A stretch of 45,177 bases of DNA from Microlunatus endophyticus (GCF_014646195.1 NZ_BMMZ01000020.1:1-45177); one strand, 5' to 3'. Positions 1 through 10,998 are shown, counted from the first letter of the stretch. Notes: generated by a model not told the origin, from the sequence alone. Made by a program: numbers and translations.

Positions 1-17
1 CGAAGTCCTGACACAAC

Positions 18-125
18 AACCGTCACCGATGTCCTGATGCAAAACCGTCACCGATCTCCTGAGACATCACATAAACCCTTCAAACCGTCACCGATGTCCT
101 GCGAGATGACATAACCCTTCAAACC
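18..125. repeat. Direct repeats resembling an IS end
   Basis: The core AACCGTCACCGATGTCCTGA occurs at 18-37, with one mismatch at 43-62, and again at 83-102 with its last base changed. A partial copy lies at 1-12. The last two copies share a longer unit of about 40 bases ending in ATAACCCTTC or ATAAACCCTTC. Spaced repeats of this sort resemble the subterminal regions of IS481-type elements in actinobacteria as I remember them. No transposase is visible, so the element would lie left of the window. Family assignment is inference. Confidence 0.55.
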
Positions 126-159
126 ACTCCGAACCCTGTGGACAAGAAGGTGCGACCAC

Positions 160-171
160 TAACATCAGCGC
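160..171 (+). promoter_or_regulatory. -10 element of a likely leaderless promoter
   Basis: TAACAT at 160-165 is followed by exactly six bases and then the GTG start at 172. There is no Shine-Dalgarno sequence before the GTG. A TGGACA-like -35 candidate lies around 139-144, slightly too close at 15 bases. The same spacing recurs before six other genes in the window. Confidence 0.45.
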
Positions 172-678
172 GTGTTCACTCCGGAAACCGCTGTCGGCCT
201 GGCACTCGACGTTGCGCGGGATGGCTTGGCTGCAAGGGAAATGCCGATCGGCGCGGTGGTCATCTCCGGCGACGAGGTGATCGGGCGTGCCTATACCGGC
301 GAGCATGCACTCAAGCGGCACATCGCCCACGCCGACCTGCTGGCAATGGTCGAGGCGGACAAGATCCTCGGCTTCAGGAAACGCGACGAACCGCTGATCC
401 TCGCGGTCAATCTCGAACCGTGTCTGATGTGCATGGGCACCGCAGTCACGCTAGGGGTGCAGAAGATCTGGTACGGGCTCGAGTCACCCGACGACGGAGC
501 TCACGAGTTGATCAAGCTCTGGTCCCCGCCGAACGAGCTGGCCTTCTTCCGTCGCCCGGCGGAGATCATCGGAGGCATCCGACGGGCAGAGTCCCAGGAG
601 CTCTTCGGTGAATACGCCGCTGGTGACGGTCCGCACGGGATGCGGGAGTGGTGTCGGGGGCTGGCTGCGCGTCAGTGA
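172..678 (+). CDS. Nucleoside/tRNA deaminase-like protein, CDA fold
   Basis: A 168-residue member of the cytidine deaminase/TadA superfamily, zinc hydrolases that deaminate cytosine, guanine or adenine bases, free or in tRNA. The zinc-site motifs are H53-A54-D55 and P83-C84-x2-C87. Families with known activity usually have H-A-E, the Glu being the proton shuttle. Here the codon at 334-336 is GAC, so Asp replaces it. The PCxxC loop and the LGVQKIWYG strand are otherwise typical, and length matches TadA-like proteins. The GTG start fits a leaderless -10 six bases upstream. The 3' end overlaps the convergent MFS gene by 7 bases. Substrate cannot be told; tRNA adenosine deaminase is possible but the Asp makes that doubtful. 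Confidence 0.8.
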   Translation: MFTPETAVGLALDVARDGLAAREMPIGAVVISGDEVIGRAYTGEHALKRHIAHADLLAMVEADKILGFRKRDEPLILAVNLEPCLMCMGTAVTLGVQKIWYGLESPDDGAHELIKLWSPPNELAFFRRPAEIIGGIRRAESQELFGEYAAGDGPHGMREWCRGLAARQ

Positions 679-1820
679 GCGGCGGTCCGACGGATCCGCA
701 CGACGATCTGCAATCCCAGTGCACACGCGCTGAGCACCGCTATCGCCGGTGCGAACAAGTGCAGCGACCGTCCCATCAGCAACCCGACCGCCGGCGGGAT
801 CAGCGCGGCGCCGACCGACGAGGCTGCGGCCTGGAGTCCGACGACTTGATCAACAACCCGGATCGAGGTCCGTTCCGCAGTCGTCAAGATCAACAGTGGG
901 TAGGCCGGCGCAGCCGCCAGTCCGAAGCACACGATCCCCATGATCGCCGTTGCCGGCGATGAGACCAGCACCAGCGCTGCCGCGACCAGCAGACCGCCGA
1001 CGCTGAGTCCCAGCACCCGCCAGGCGCCGATCCGCTCGGCCAGTGACCCGAGCAGCAGCCGCCCGACGACCATTGTCGCCCAGTAGCCAGAGGCGACAAC
1101 GCCCGCGACGCCCGGTCGGACGCCGGCAGCACCGGTGAGAAAGACGTACGACCACAGCGCGGCGCTCGACTCGATGCCGGTCTGGACCCCGACGGCCAGC
1201 AGGCCGATGCCGGTGTTGATCATGACCGGACGTGACCAGGCAGGAGCATTCCTGTCTGCCCTGGAATGATCAACATCGACCGGTCGCGCCCAGCTCCGGC
1301 GGGTGGTCAGAAAGATGATCGACAGCCCGGCCTGCAGCATTGCGACGATCAGGTAGGCCCACCGCCAGGTCAGGTGGAACTGCAGGACAGCGGTCACGAT
1401 CAGCGGTGATACGACCGCACCCACCCCGTACGAGGCGTGCAGGAGGTTGATCTTGCGCGCACCGAACCGGCGGGCGGCGTACGCGTTCAGGGACGTGTCG
1501 GTCGCGCCGGCGGACAGGCCCGCCAGTACGACGCTGACCAGAAACATCCGGAAGGTGGGGCTCAGGCCACCGACCAGCAGGCTGATCGTCGACAGCACGG
1601 CGCCCGCTGTCAGCAGCCGCCCGACACCCAGCCGCGCGACCAGGCGGCCGGTCAGGATGGTCGAGACGAGGTTGGCGGCGATACCGACCGGCGGCACAAG
1701 TCCGGCCGCGCTGACGGATTCGCCGAAGTCGATGCGCATACTCGGCCAGCTGACCCCGAGCATCGAATCGGGCAGGGCAAGACTGAAGAAGGCCAGGCAG
1801 GCCAGGACGACCACGAACAC
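672..1820 (-). CDS. MFS transporter
   Basis: A 382-residue polytopic inner-membrane protein with about 12 hydrophobic segments, of the major facilitator superfamily. The N-terminus, with the LPDSMLGVSWPSMR segment after helix 1, matches the sugar/drug-type MFS proteins of actinobacteria that begin with an SLGLPDGLLGVAWP-like stretch. GTG at 1820 is the only start possible, because an in-frame stop lies 12 bases upstream, so the first helix begins almost at residue 1. The gene is convergent with the deaminase and is followed by no other gene on its strand. Substrate is not predictable from sequence. Confidence 0.85.
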   Translation of the reverse strand: MFVVVLACLAFFSLALPDSMLGVSWPSMRIDFGESVSAAGLVPPVGIAANLVSTILTGRLVARLGVGRLLTAGAVLSTISLLVGGLSPTFRMFLVSVVLAGLSAGATDTSLNAYAARRFGARKINLLHASYGVGAVVSPLIVTAVLQFHLTWRWAYLIVAMLQAGLSIIFLTTRRSWARPVDVDHSRADRNAPAWSRPVMINTGIGLLAVGVQTGIESSAALWSYVFLTGAAGVRPGVAGVVASGYWATMVVGRLLLGSLAERIGAWRVLGLSVGGLLVAAALVLVSSPATAIMGIVCFGLAAAPAYPLLILTTAERTSIRVVDQVVGLQAAASSVGAALIPPAVGLLMGRSLHLFAPAIAVLSACALGLQIVVRIRRTAAH

Positions 1821-1870
1821 AGGAAGGAACTCTCACGACGTTGGGAGCCGGCACGCGTCCGACGGATGTG

Positions 1871-2821
1871 TCAGCGCGTGCCCGAAACGCCGGGTGAGTC
1901 CTTCATGTCCGTGACGATAGCAGCCGCATCGGATCGCCGCAGGGTGATAACCATGCCGATCGTCAGGATGATCACCGCGATCCAGACCATCACAAAACCG
2001 ATCAAGCGGCCAGGCGACATCTCTTCGCCGAAGTAGAACACTCCGAGCAGGAAGGTCATCGTCGGCGCCAGATACTGCAGCATCCCGACCACCGTCAGCG
2101 GCAGTCGCCTGGCTGCAGCGCTGAACAGGATCAGCGGCACCAGGGTGACCAGACCACCGGCGGCGAGCAGCAGGCTGTGGAGCCAGCTGAGATGGCCGAA
2201 GGTCAGGATGCCGCGGACCTGCAGGATGATCAAGAACACCAGGGCAGGCACGAACATCACACCGGACTCGATCACCAGCGTCTGCAGCGCACCGGCCCGG
2301 ACCTGGCTCTTGATCAAACCGTACGATCCGAACGAGAACGCCAGCACCAGCGAGATCCACGGCAGTCGGCCGTACTCGATCGTCATCACGACGACAGCCG
2401 CCGCGGCCAGTGCGACGGCCAGCCACTGCCAGCGCGCCAACCGCTCATGCAGCAACACGACGCCGAACAGGATCGACACGATCGGGTTGATGTAGTAGCC
2501 GAGCGAAGTCTCGGTGACGTGCCCGTGGTTGGTCGCCCAGATGAAGGTGCCCCAGTTGATCGACACCACGACCGAGGCGGCCGCGAGCAGCAACAACGTA
2601 CGGCGATTGGCGATCTGGACGAACCAGTCGCGCGGCAGCGTGATGACGGCCAGGATGATCGCGAAGACCAGCGACCAGATCATCCGCATGCCGAGGATCT
2701 CGCCGGCCGAGGCCTGGTCGACCAGCTTCCAGAAGAGCGGGACCAGACCCCAGATCCCGTACGCGATCAGGCCGTAGAGCAGCCCGGTCTTGTCGGCCCT
2801 GCGATCAGTGTCTCCAGTCAA
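1871..2821 (-). CDS. rarD: RarD-type EamA-family permease
   Basis: A 316-residue integral membrane protein with ten hydrophobic segments in two EamA halves. The opening GLLYGLIAYGIWGLVPLFWK is characteristic of RarD, a drug/metabolite superfamily exporter first named for chloramphenicol sensitivity. The true substrate is unknown. The start is TTG at 2821, chosen because GAGGGA sits just upstream and overlaps the end of korB. The gap to korB is 6 bases, so it is co-transcribed with korA-korB and probably translationally coupled. A functional link to ferredoxin metabolism is not evident. Confidence 0.85.
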   Translation of the reverse strand: MTGDTDRRADKTGLLYGLIAYGIWGLVPLFWKLVDQASAGEILGMRMIWSLVFAIILAVITLPRDWFVQIANRRTLLLLAAASVVVSINWGTFIWATNHGHVTETSLGYYINPIVSILFGVVLLHERLARWQWLAVALAAAAVVVMTIEYGRLPWISLVLAFSFGSYGLIKSQVRAGALQTLVIESGVMFVPALVFLIILQVRGILTFGHLSWLHSLLLAAGGLVTLVPLILFSAAARRLPLTVVGMLQYLAPTMTFLLGVFYFGEEMSPGRLIGFVMVWIAVIILTIGMVITLRRSDAAAIVTDMKDSPGVSGTR

Positions 2822-2827
2822 CGTCCC

Positions 2828-3909
2828 TCAGTCGACGGTCCAGGTGTCGCGGCCGTTGATCATCTGCTGCAGTGCGTCGTCGTCGGAGTCGTACTTCTCG
2901 GCGGCGGCCGCCACCTGCTCGCGGGCCAGGTCGTCGTAGGCCGGCGCGTCGACGCTGCGGAAGATGCCGATCGGAGCCCGCTCCAGCACACCCGGCGTGG
3001 TCAGCCGGGAAAGACCGAAGGCGTACGCCGGATCGGGATGATGCTCGTCGTGGACGACGATGTTCTCCAGGCCCACCTCGGCCACCTCGGCGACCTTGAG
3101 TTCGCCGGTCTGCTGGTCGCGGATCACGCCGAGTCGGTTGTCGATACCGAAGAGGATCGGTTCGCCGTCGACCAGAGGAATGATGGCCTCAGCTTTGGTG
3201 TCCTTCTCCTTGACGGCGGCAAATGCGTCGTCGTTGAAGATCGGGCAGTTCTGGTAGATCTCGATGAAGGACGCGCCCCGATGCTCGGCGGCCGCCTTCA
3301 GCATCGCGGTCAGGTGCTTGCGATCGGAGTCGACCGTCCGGGCGACGAAGGTCGCCTCGGCACCGAGCGCCAGCGACAGCGGGTTGAACGGATTGTCCAG
3401 CGATCCGTACGGCGTCGACTTGGTGATCTTGCCGATCTCCGAAGTCGGCGAGTACTGGCCTTTGGTCAGCCCGTAGATCCGGTTGTTGAACAGCAGAATC
3501 GTGAAGTTGACGTTGCGCCGCAAGGCGTGGATCAGATGGTTGCCCCCGATCGAGAGCGCATCGCCGTCGCCGGTCACCACCCAGACGCCAAGATCAGGAC
3601 GCGAGGTCGCAACTCCGGTGGCGATGGCCGGAGCCCGACCGTGGATCGAGTGCATCCCGTAGGAATCCACGTAATAAGGGAACCGCGACGAGCAGCCGAT
3701 ACCGGAGATGATCACGGTGTTCTCGCGCTTGATCCCGGCCTCGGGCATGAAGCCCTGGAAGGCCGACAACACCGCATAGTCACCGCAACCCGGGCACCAG
3801 CGGACCTCCTGGTCGGTGGTGAAATCCTTGCGATTCAACGGCTCGACGGCGAGCGGTACGCCCGCGAGCCCGGACCGTTGCCCGTTGCTTGTGGTGCTGA
3901 TCTCCACAC

Positions 3910-3913
<4 letters not shown>
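2828..3913 (-). CDS. korB: 2-oxoacid:ferredoxin oxidoreductase, beta subunit
   Basis: A 361-residue thiamine-diphosphate subunit of 2-oxoglutarate:ferredoxin oxidoreductase. With KorA it converts 2-oxoglutarate and CoA to succinyl-CoA while reducing ferredoxin, as an alternative to 2-oxoglutarate dehydrogenase. Visible features are the W-C40-P-G-C43-G-D segment, the TPP/Mg loop GDGDALSIGGNHLIHALRRN and the following NNRIYGLTKGQYSPTS, all typical of actinobacterial KorB. The GTG start overlaps the korA stop in a GTGA, indicating translational coupling. Other 2-oxoacids are possible substrates; assignment to KorB rests on overall similarity to the mycobacterial protein. Confidence 0.92.
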
Positions 3914-5793
<1,880 letters not shown>

Positions 5794-5912
5794 TTGGCCT
5801 TCCCTACGTCCGTACCTGCGCCTGTAGCGGTGAGTTGCTGATGGCAACCCGACCCATAGTAAGTGTGTCCTACCCTGCAAGCCGCAGTCGTCCGGAGGAC
5901 GGTCATCCGAAG

Positions 5913-5924
5913 TAGGGTGCGCGT
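5913..5924 (+). promoter_or_regulatory. -10 element of a likely leaderless promoter for the NuoB-like gene
   Basis: TAGGGT at 5913-5918 precedes the GTG at 5925 by six bases, within the 131-base divergent region between korA and the NuoB-like gene. AGTAGGG could instead serve as a weak ribosome-binding site, so the two readings compete. No clear -35 is seen. Confidence 0.4.
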
Positions 5925-6350
5925 GTGGCGGGAATGCAGTTCTGGGACTGGTACGGGGACGGGTCGACCTACGTCGTCGACGTCGGACTGGCCTGCTGCA
6001 CGCTCGAATTCGAGGCTGCGTCGTACGGACGCACGTCGGCCGGAATTGTCCGGGTCGAGGACCTGCCCGCCGGTTCACGGGTGGTCGTGGTGATCTCCGG
6101 CACAGTCACCGACAAGCTCACCGGCCCGGTCGTGACGATCGTCTCCCGGATCCGTGCAGCCGTGCCGAGTGCCGCGGTGGTCGCTTTCGGTGCCTGCGCC
6201 TCCGCCGGCGGCCCCTACTGGGATTCCTACAGCGTCACCAAGGGCATCGATCAGCTGGTTGCCGTGGACGCGTACGTCCCCGGATGCCCGCCGCCGCCCG
6301 AGGCGTTGGCCACGATCGTCGACGAGTTGAGCGAGCGCGCGCGTGTCTGA
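5925..6350 (+). CDS. NuoB-like [4Fe-4S] protein
   Basis: A 141-residue protein related to the 20-kDa complex I subunit (NuoB/PSST) and NiFe-hydrogenase small subunits. All four ligands of the proximal (N2-type) cluster are present: C24-C25, C91 in GACASAGGPYW, and C121 in VPGCPPPPEA. It is shorter than canonical NuoB (about 160-220 residues), lacking an N-terminal extension. It heads a three-gene overlapping operon with NuoC- and NuoI-like genes, and no NuoD-like (large subunit) gene follows. Divergence from korA suggests, by inference, a role in ferredoxin-linked electron transfer. An ATG at 5934 is an alternative start. Confidence 0.8.
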   Translation: MAGMQFWDWYGDGSTYVVDVGLACCTLEFEAASYGRTSAGIVRVEDLPAGSRVVVVISGTVTDKLTGPVVTIVSRIRAAVPSAAVVAFGACASAGGPYWDSYSVTKGIDQLVAVDAYVPGCPPPPEALATIVDELSERARV

Positions 6351-6909
6351 GGTGAGTCGTCGGGTCTCGGCTGCCGAGTGGCACGAGGCAGTCGCCGCTG
6401 CGAAGACCGACGGGTACGACTATTTCGATTGGCTGGGCGCGGTCGACCAGATCGGCCGGGCCGGTGAATTCGACGAGGGCGACTTCGAGGTCATCACTCG
6501 GCTCGTCGATCTGGCTGCGGGCCGTGCGGTGCTGCTGCGGACCGTGATCCCGCGGAACGAACCGCGGCTGGCCAGCATCGTCGACGTCTTCGCCGGCGCC
6601 GGTTGGCACGAACGCGAGTCGGGGGAGTTGTACGCGATCGACTTCATCGGCGGCGATCCGCGACGGCTCCTGCTCTCGGAGGATTACGTGGGGGCACCGC
6701 TGCGCAAGGATGCGGTGCTCGGCGCGCGGGCCGGCATCGACTGGCCGGGCGCCAAGGAGCCCGGGGGAGCACCGAGCCGGCGACGGATGGTGCCCCCGGG
6801 CGTTCCGGAGCCGGAGATCTGGGGCGATCGGAATCCCGAGGGCGAACCGGATCCCGAAGAGGTTGCGCAGTCCGCGGTCGGTGGTCGGGTGCGGCGGCGA
6901 AGGCGATGA
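6343..6909 (+). CDS. NuoC-like protein
   Basis: A 188-residue homologue of the 30-kDa complex I subunit. The family signature is recognisable in WHERESGELYAIDFIGG, followed by the paired segments RRLLLSEDYVGAPLRKD (NuoC: ERE.-.DL.GI.F.GHP, RRLLLPEDWEGHPLRKD). The N-terminal half is a compact alpha/beta domain. The C-terminus runs into a Pro/Gly/Glu-rich stretch and a basic RRRRR tail that is probably disordered. The GTG start overlaps the NuoB-like stop by 8 bases. NuoC normally has no cofactor and packs against NuoD, so its retention without NuoD here is notable. Confidence 0.8.
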   Translation: MSEVSRRVSAAEWHEAVAAAKTDGYDYFDWLGAVDQIGRAGEFDEGDFEVITRLVDLAAGRAVLLRTVIPRNEPRLASIVDVFAGAGWHERESGELYAIDFIGGDPRRLLLSEDYVGAPLRKDAVLGARAGIDWPGAKEPGGAPSRRRMVPPGVPEPEIWGDRNPEGEPDPEEVAQSAVGGRVRRRRR

Positions 6910-7211
6910 GTCACGGCGCGATCCGGCTGATCGAGGCGAACTGCACCTCGTGCATGATCTGCGCCCGGGAGTGCCCGAGTTGGTGCATCACGATCGACTC
7001 GCACACCGAGCCGATCCCCGATCTGCCGCCGGGTGCCCGGGAGCGTACGACCAATGTGCTGGACCGGTTCGCGATCGACTGGTCGCTGTGCATGTTCTGC
7101 GGGATCTGCGTCGAGGAGTGCCCCTTCGACGCGTTGGAGTGGGCGAGCGATCCGGTCTCCGGGGTGACTACGGCCGCCGGGCTGACCCACGAGATCGAGG
7201 AGCTGCGCTAA
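6906..7211 (+). CDS. NuoI-like 2x[4Fe-4S] ferredoxin
   Basis: A 101-residue ferredoxin with two complete CxxCxxCxxxCP motifs: C13-C16-C19-C23 and C62-C65-C68-C72. Order and spacing match NuoI/hydrogenase-type 8Fe ferredoxins, with the usual insertion between the motifs. The true start is ATG at 6906, overlapping the NuoC-like stop as ATGA; the open frame runs further upstream but only as a shadow of the preceding gene. Its stop overlaps the stop of the convergent aminotransferase gene. It is the obvious candidate to exchange electrons with a soluble ferredoxin or with KorAB directly (inference). Confidence 0.85.
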   Translation: MSHGAIRLIEANCTSCMICARECPSWCITIDSHTEPIPDLPPGARERTTNVLDRFAIDWSLCMFCGICVEECPFDALEWASDPVSGVTTAAGLTHEIEELR

Positions 7212-8377
7212 CGGAGCCTGGCCAGTCGTTCGGCAGCCTCGGCGAGCACTGCGGGCTTCTTGCAGAAGGCGAAGCGCACATAAGACTTCGCCGGACCCGG
7301 GTCGAGATAGAAGAGCCGACTCGGGATGGCCACCACGCCGACCTTCTTGGGCAGGTCGAAGCAGAAGTCCACGCCGTCGTCGTAGCCGAGCACGGACACG
7401 TCCGAGGTGAGGAAATACGTCCCCTGGCAACGGAAGGGCGGGATGCCGGCGGACGTCAGACCCTCGGCGAGCTGATCACGAGCGGCCTTCAGACGCTGCC
7501 CGACCTCGGCCAGTCGCTCGGGCGGCAGCCGGAGTCCTTCGGCGACCGCATACTGCAGCGGTCCGGCGTTGACGAAGGTGAGGAACTGCTTGGTCGTGGT
7601 CACCGCGGACACCAGTTCCGGCGTCGAGCACACCCAGCCGACCTTCCAGCCGGTCACCGCAAAGGTCTTGCCTGCCGAGGAAACCTGGATCGTACGCTCC
7701 CGCATGCCCTCGAAGGTGGCGAGCGGCCGGTGTACGCCTTCGTAGACCAGATGCTCGTAGACCTCGTCGGTGATCACGATCAGATCCCGTTCGACGGCAA
7801 GATCACGGATCCAGCCGAGCTCGGTCTCGGTCAGCACCCGACCGGTCGGGTTGTGTGGGGTATTGATCAACAACAACTTGGTGCGGTCGGTGACCTGAGC
7901 CAGCAGCCGGTCATGATCAAGAGCGAAATCCGGGCCGTCCAACCGGACCGGCTTGAGCACTGCATGGGCCATGGCGATCGACGCGGCATAGGAGTCGTAG
8001 GTCGGCTCGAAGGCGATCACCTCGTCGCCCGGCTCGCAGAGTGCCAGGATCGCGGCAGTGATCGCCTCGGTCGCTCCGGCGGTGACGAGGATCTCGCCGT
8101 TCGGGTCGTAGTCCAGGCCGTAGTACGTCAACTGGTGCTCCGAGATCGCCTCCCGCAGTGGCAGCACACCGGGACCCGGCGGATATTGGTTGTGTCCTGA
8201 GTTGATCGCCCGGGTCGCGGCCTCGAGGATCTCCGCCGGACCGTCGGTGTCGGGGAAACCCTGGCCCAGGTTGACCGAGCCGGTCTCCAGCGCGAGAGCA
8301 GACATCTGGGCGAAGATCGTGGTCCCGAAGGCGCGCATCCTCGTCACCAGGGGCTGCCGGTCAGTGAGCTCGGTCAT
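7208..8377 (-). CDS. Class I/II PLP-dependent aminotransferase, DapC-like
   Basis: A 389-residue fold-type I aminotransferase. N175-x-P-x-G, D204-x-x-Y207 and the Schiff-base lysine K237 in SSAGKTF are present, as is the N-terminal NLGQGFPD segment. Overall it strongly resembles mycobacterial proteins annotated as N-succinyldiaminopimelate aminotransferase (DapC, Rv0858c type) and also methionine/kynurenine aminotransferases, so the substrate is uncertain. Its ATG overlaps the stop of the alpha-mannosidase gene (ATGA), placing it last in a GH20-GH38-aminotransferase operon. That pairing has no obvious metabolic logic unless transcription is simply shared. Confidence 0.85.
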   Translation of the reverse strand: MTELTDRQPLVTRMRAFGTTIFAQMSALALETGSVNLGQGFPDTDGPAEILEAATRAINSGHNQYPPGPGVLPLREAISEHQLTYYGLDYDPNGEILVTAGATEAITAAILALCEPGDEVIAFEPTYDSYAASIAMAHAVLKPVRLDGPDFALDHDRLLAQVTDRTKLLLINTPHNPTGRVLTETELGWIRDLAVERDLIVITDEVYEHLVYEGVHRPLATFEGMRERTIQVSSAGKTFAVTGWKVGWVCSTPELVSAVTTTKQFLTFVNAGPLQYAVAEGLRLPPERLAEVGQRLKAARDQLAEGLTSAGIPPFRCQGTYFLTSDVSVLGYDDGVDFCFDLPKKVGVVAIPSRLFYLDPGPAKSYVRFAFCKKPAVLAEAAERLARLR

Positions 8378-10962
8378 ATGCCCTGCCTATCACGATCGTC
8401 GGTTTCGATCAGATTCGTCTCGCGGATCCGCCGGCGGCGGTCGGCCGGGACGCGGAAGGTCCGGAACTGGTACGGCTTCAGTTCGCAGTCGAACGACCGG
8501 CCGATCACCGGCAGCCGGATCGACGCTGTGGCCGGCCGGCCGCTGGTCTCCGACACCCTGATGATCAGGTCCGCCCCATCGTTGCGGGTCGGTTCCTCCG
8601 AGCCCTTGACGGCCGTCGCCAGGATGTGGCCTGTGCCGTCGGTCGTGATCACCTCGGCGAAGCTCTGCTCTGATGGCAGTGGGCCCGGGTGGAAGCTCTC
8701 CAGCATCGCGCGCGGTCCGGCACCAAGCTCGAGCGCGCGCCGGGTCGGCTGGACGGTCCGCCAGTTACCGGAGTGCGGCACCAGCAGGCACCGCCAGTGC
8801 TGTTCGCCCTGGGCCTGGAACCGGTAGATCCCGTTCGGCTCCAACTCGTAGGGATCGTGCCAGGCATAGACCGGACTGCGGACCGCGGTGATGCCGATAC
8901 TCGGATCGGTATCCGCGACAGGGGAGTCGGCCGGGGAGGCGTCGTAGCCGTGTTTGGCATTGTTGATCACCACCAGGCCCGCGGTTTGATCCACGGCCTG
9001 CTCGCCGAGCGTCCCGGACAGATCGACCCAGGACTGGGCCGGCTCCTCGGAGCCGTTGACCGGCCGCTCCAGGGATGCGTACGGGATCTCGAAGGTGGCC
9101 CGCGGATCGCTGACGGCGATCGGGAAGCGCTGCTTGAGCAGGTGCGCGGGCTCGCGCCAGTCGAGCACGATGTCGAGCTCGATCGCATCGTCACCGGCGG
9201 CCAGCAAATAGGTCTCGATCATGGTCGAACGTCCCCAGCCGCGTTCGACCCGGACGGCGGCGCGCACCGGACCGGACTCGGTGACCCGGATCCCGGTGAC
9301 CGGGAAATCCTCACCGGGCCAGGCGTACGAGACCACCCGGTGTCCCCAGGTATCGGAGGGGTCCTGGCAGACCTGCCAGTGCGGGCCGCGGCCGGCAAGA
9401 TCAACTCCGGTCCGCTTGTCCAGCAGGGATGACAGCCAACCCGTCCGCGGATCGATGGTGATGCGCAGGTCGTCGTTCTCCAGGCTGACCGAACCGTCGG
9501 CGACGGTCTCCACCGAGACTGCGGCATGGCCGGTGCAGGCGCTTTCGTACGACGCCGGTCGGATCCGGTAGACGCGATAGCCGAGCGGCGGCAGCTCGGT
9601 AGCGAAAAGCACGCCGCCGCGCGATCGGTCGGCGGTGGTCGACAGTGCCTGGATCTCTTGGCTGGTGACGATTTCCCCATCCTCGTCGGTCACCTGGACG
9701 CCCGTTGGCTGCCCGCCGTAGTCGATCCGCACCGGTGTGGACACCGGCCAGGGGTGCGGATTGAAGATCACCACCGGCTGGGTGCCGTCGATCTGCGGGA
9801 TGTCGATCCGGCGGGCGATGGTGTTGTGGGACCGGGTGGTGATCCGCTTGCTGATCGCGACGGCTTCGCCGAGTTGATCACGGGCGTCCTCGAAGCCCGG
9901 TTCGATCGCCGACCCGGGCAGCAGATCGTGGAACTGGTTGAAGAGCACCTGTTTCCAGGCCCGTTCGAGATCCTCACGGGGATAGCGATCAGTCGCCGGG
10001 ACATCGCCGCCGATGAGATCGGCGACGATCGCCCATCGTTCAGCGGTTAGCACGGCGTGTTGGGCGCGACGTTGCCAGGTCTTGATGGCCGAATGTGACG
10101 AATAGCAGCCGGCGGCATGATGCTGCAGATCCGCACTCCAGACCGGGAGATCGTCGGTGCCGGCGGCCAGGGTCTCGTCGAAGAAGTCCCGGGGTGAGCT
10201 CATGATCAACTTCCCGAAGCTGCCCATTCTGTCCCAGCGATGGATCGAGTCGATATTGGCCCTGGTGGGTCCACCGCCGTGGTTGCCGACACCGTAGAAG
10301 ACCATCACGGCCTCGCGGCTGCGGTCGAGCTGACCGAGCGCTTTCTCCGCCTGCCAGGAGATGTCGCCTCCGGGTGAGCAGTATTCGAAGGGGATCCGGG
10401 AGGCCAGCACCCGTGATCCGTCAGGAGCCTGCCACCAGAACGGCGTGTCGAAGAGATCCGCCTCATGCGGGCCGGGTCGCAGGAAGGTGTAGCTGTCCAT
10501 GCCCTGGGCCTGCAGGATCGCCGGGATCATGGCGTTGTGGCCGAAGGGGTCGACATTCATGCCGACCGTCGCCGGCCGACCGAATTCGGTGATCAGGAAG
10601 CGCTGGCCGTACAGCCCCTGTCGGGCGAAGGACTCGCCCATCGGCATATTGCAGTCCGGCTCGACCCACCAGCCGCCGACATTGACCCAACGGCCCTCGG
10701 CCACGCGCTCCCGGATCCGTTCGAAGAGTTCGGGATCGGACTCCTTGACCCAGGAGAGCAGGACGATCTGGTCGCAGGTGAAGACGAAATCGTCGTACTC
10801 GTCCATCCGGTCCAGCGCCGAGCGGAAGGTCGCCCGGGCCTCCTGGTAGCCCTCCTGCCAGGGCCATAGCCATACCGGGTCGAGATGCGCGTTGCCGATC
10901 ATGAAGATGCGGCGGTCCGGCGCAGCCGGCGGCGGTGTGGCTGGTGGCCCCGGTGCGGTCAT
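8374..10962 (-). CDS. Alpha-mannosidase, glycoside hydrolase family 38
   Basis: An 862-residue retaining alpha-mannosidase. The zinc/substrate residues H26 and D28 lie in GNAHLDPVWLWPW, and the probable nucleophile D138 in GMNVDPFGHN. A central GH38 middle domain and a large C-terminal beta-sandwich follow. There is no signal peptide: the N-terminus is a short Pro/Ala stretch, so the enzyme is probably cytoplasmic and acts on imported manno-oligosaccharides or glycan fragments. It lies 36 bases after the GH20 gene and overlaps the aminotransferase gene. Together with the hexosaminidase it suggests use of N-glycan-like material. Confidence 0.93.
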   Translation of the reverse strand: MTAPGPPATPPPAAPDRRIFMIGNAHLDPVWLWPWQEGYQEARATFRSALDRMDEYDDFVFTCDQIVLLSWVKESDPELFERIRERVAEGRWVNVGGWWVEPDCNMPMGESFARQGLYGQRFLITEFGRPATVGMNVDPFGHNAMIPAILQAQGMDSYTFLRPGPHEADLFDTPFWWQAPDGSRVLASRIPFEYCSPGGDISWQAEKALGQLDRSREAVMVFYGVGNHGGGPTRANIDSIHRWDRMGSFGKLIMSSPRDFFDETLAAGTDDLPVWSADLQHHAAGCYSSHSAIKTWQRRAQHAVLTAERWAIVADLIGGDVPATDRYPREDLERAWKQVLFNQFHDLLPGSAIEPGFEDARDQLGEAVAISKRITTRSHNTIARRIDIPQIDGTQPVVIFNPHPWPVSTPVRIDYGGQPTGVQVTDEDGEIVTSQEIQALSTTADRSRGGVLFATELPPLGYRVYRIRPASYESACTGHAAVSVETVADGSVSLENDDLRITIDPRTGWLSSLLDKRTGVDLAGRGPHWQVCQDPSDTWGHRVVSYAWPGEDFPVTGIRVTESGPVRAAVRVERGWGRSTMIETYLLAAGDDAIELDIVLDWREPAHLLKQRFPIAVSDPRATFEIPYASLERPVNGSEEPAQSWVDLSGTLGEQAVDQTAGLVVINNAKHGYDASPADSPVADTDPSIGITAVRSPVYAWHDPYELEPNGIYRFQAQGEQHWRCLLVPHSGNWRTVQPTRRALELGAGPRAMLESFHPGPLPSEQSFAEVITTDGTGHILATAVKGSEEPTRNDGADLIIRVSETSGRPATASIRLPVIGRSFDCELKPYQFRTFRVPADRRRRIRETNLIETDDRDRQGI

Positions 10963-10998
10963 GGTGCGATGATGCCAGGCCCGCCCGGCGGCGGTGAG

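Noticed and set aside
5794..6078. N-terminal extension of korA
   Set aside because: Arg/Pro-rich, overlaps the divergent NuoB-like gene, and a good ribosome-binding site precedes GTG 5793.
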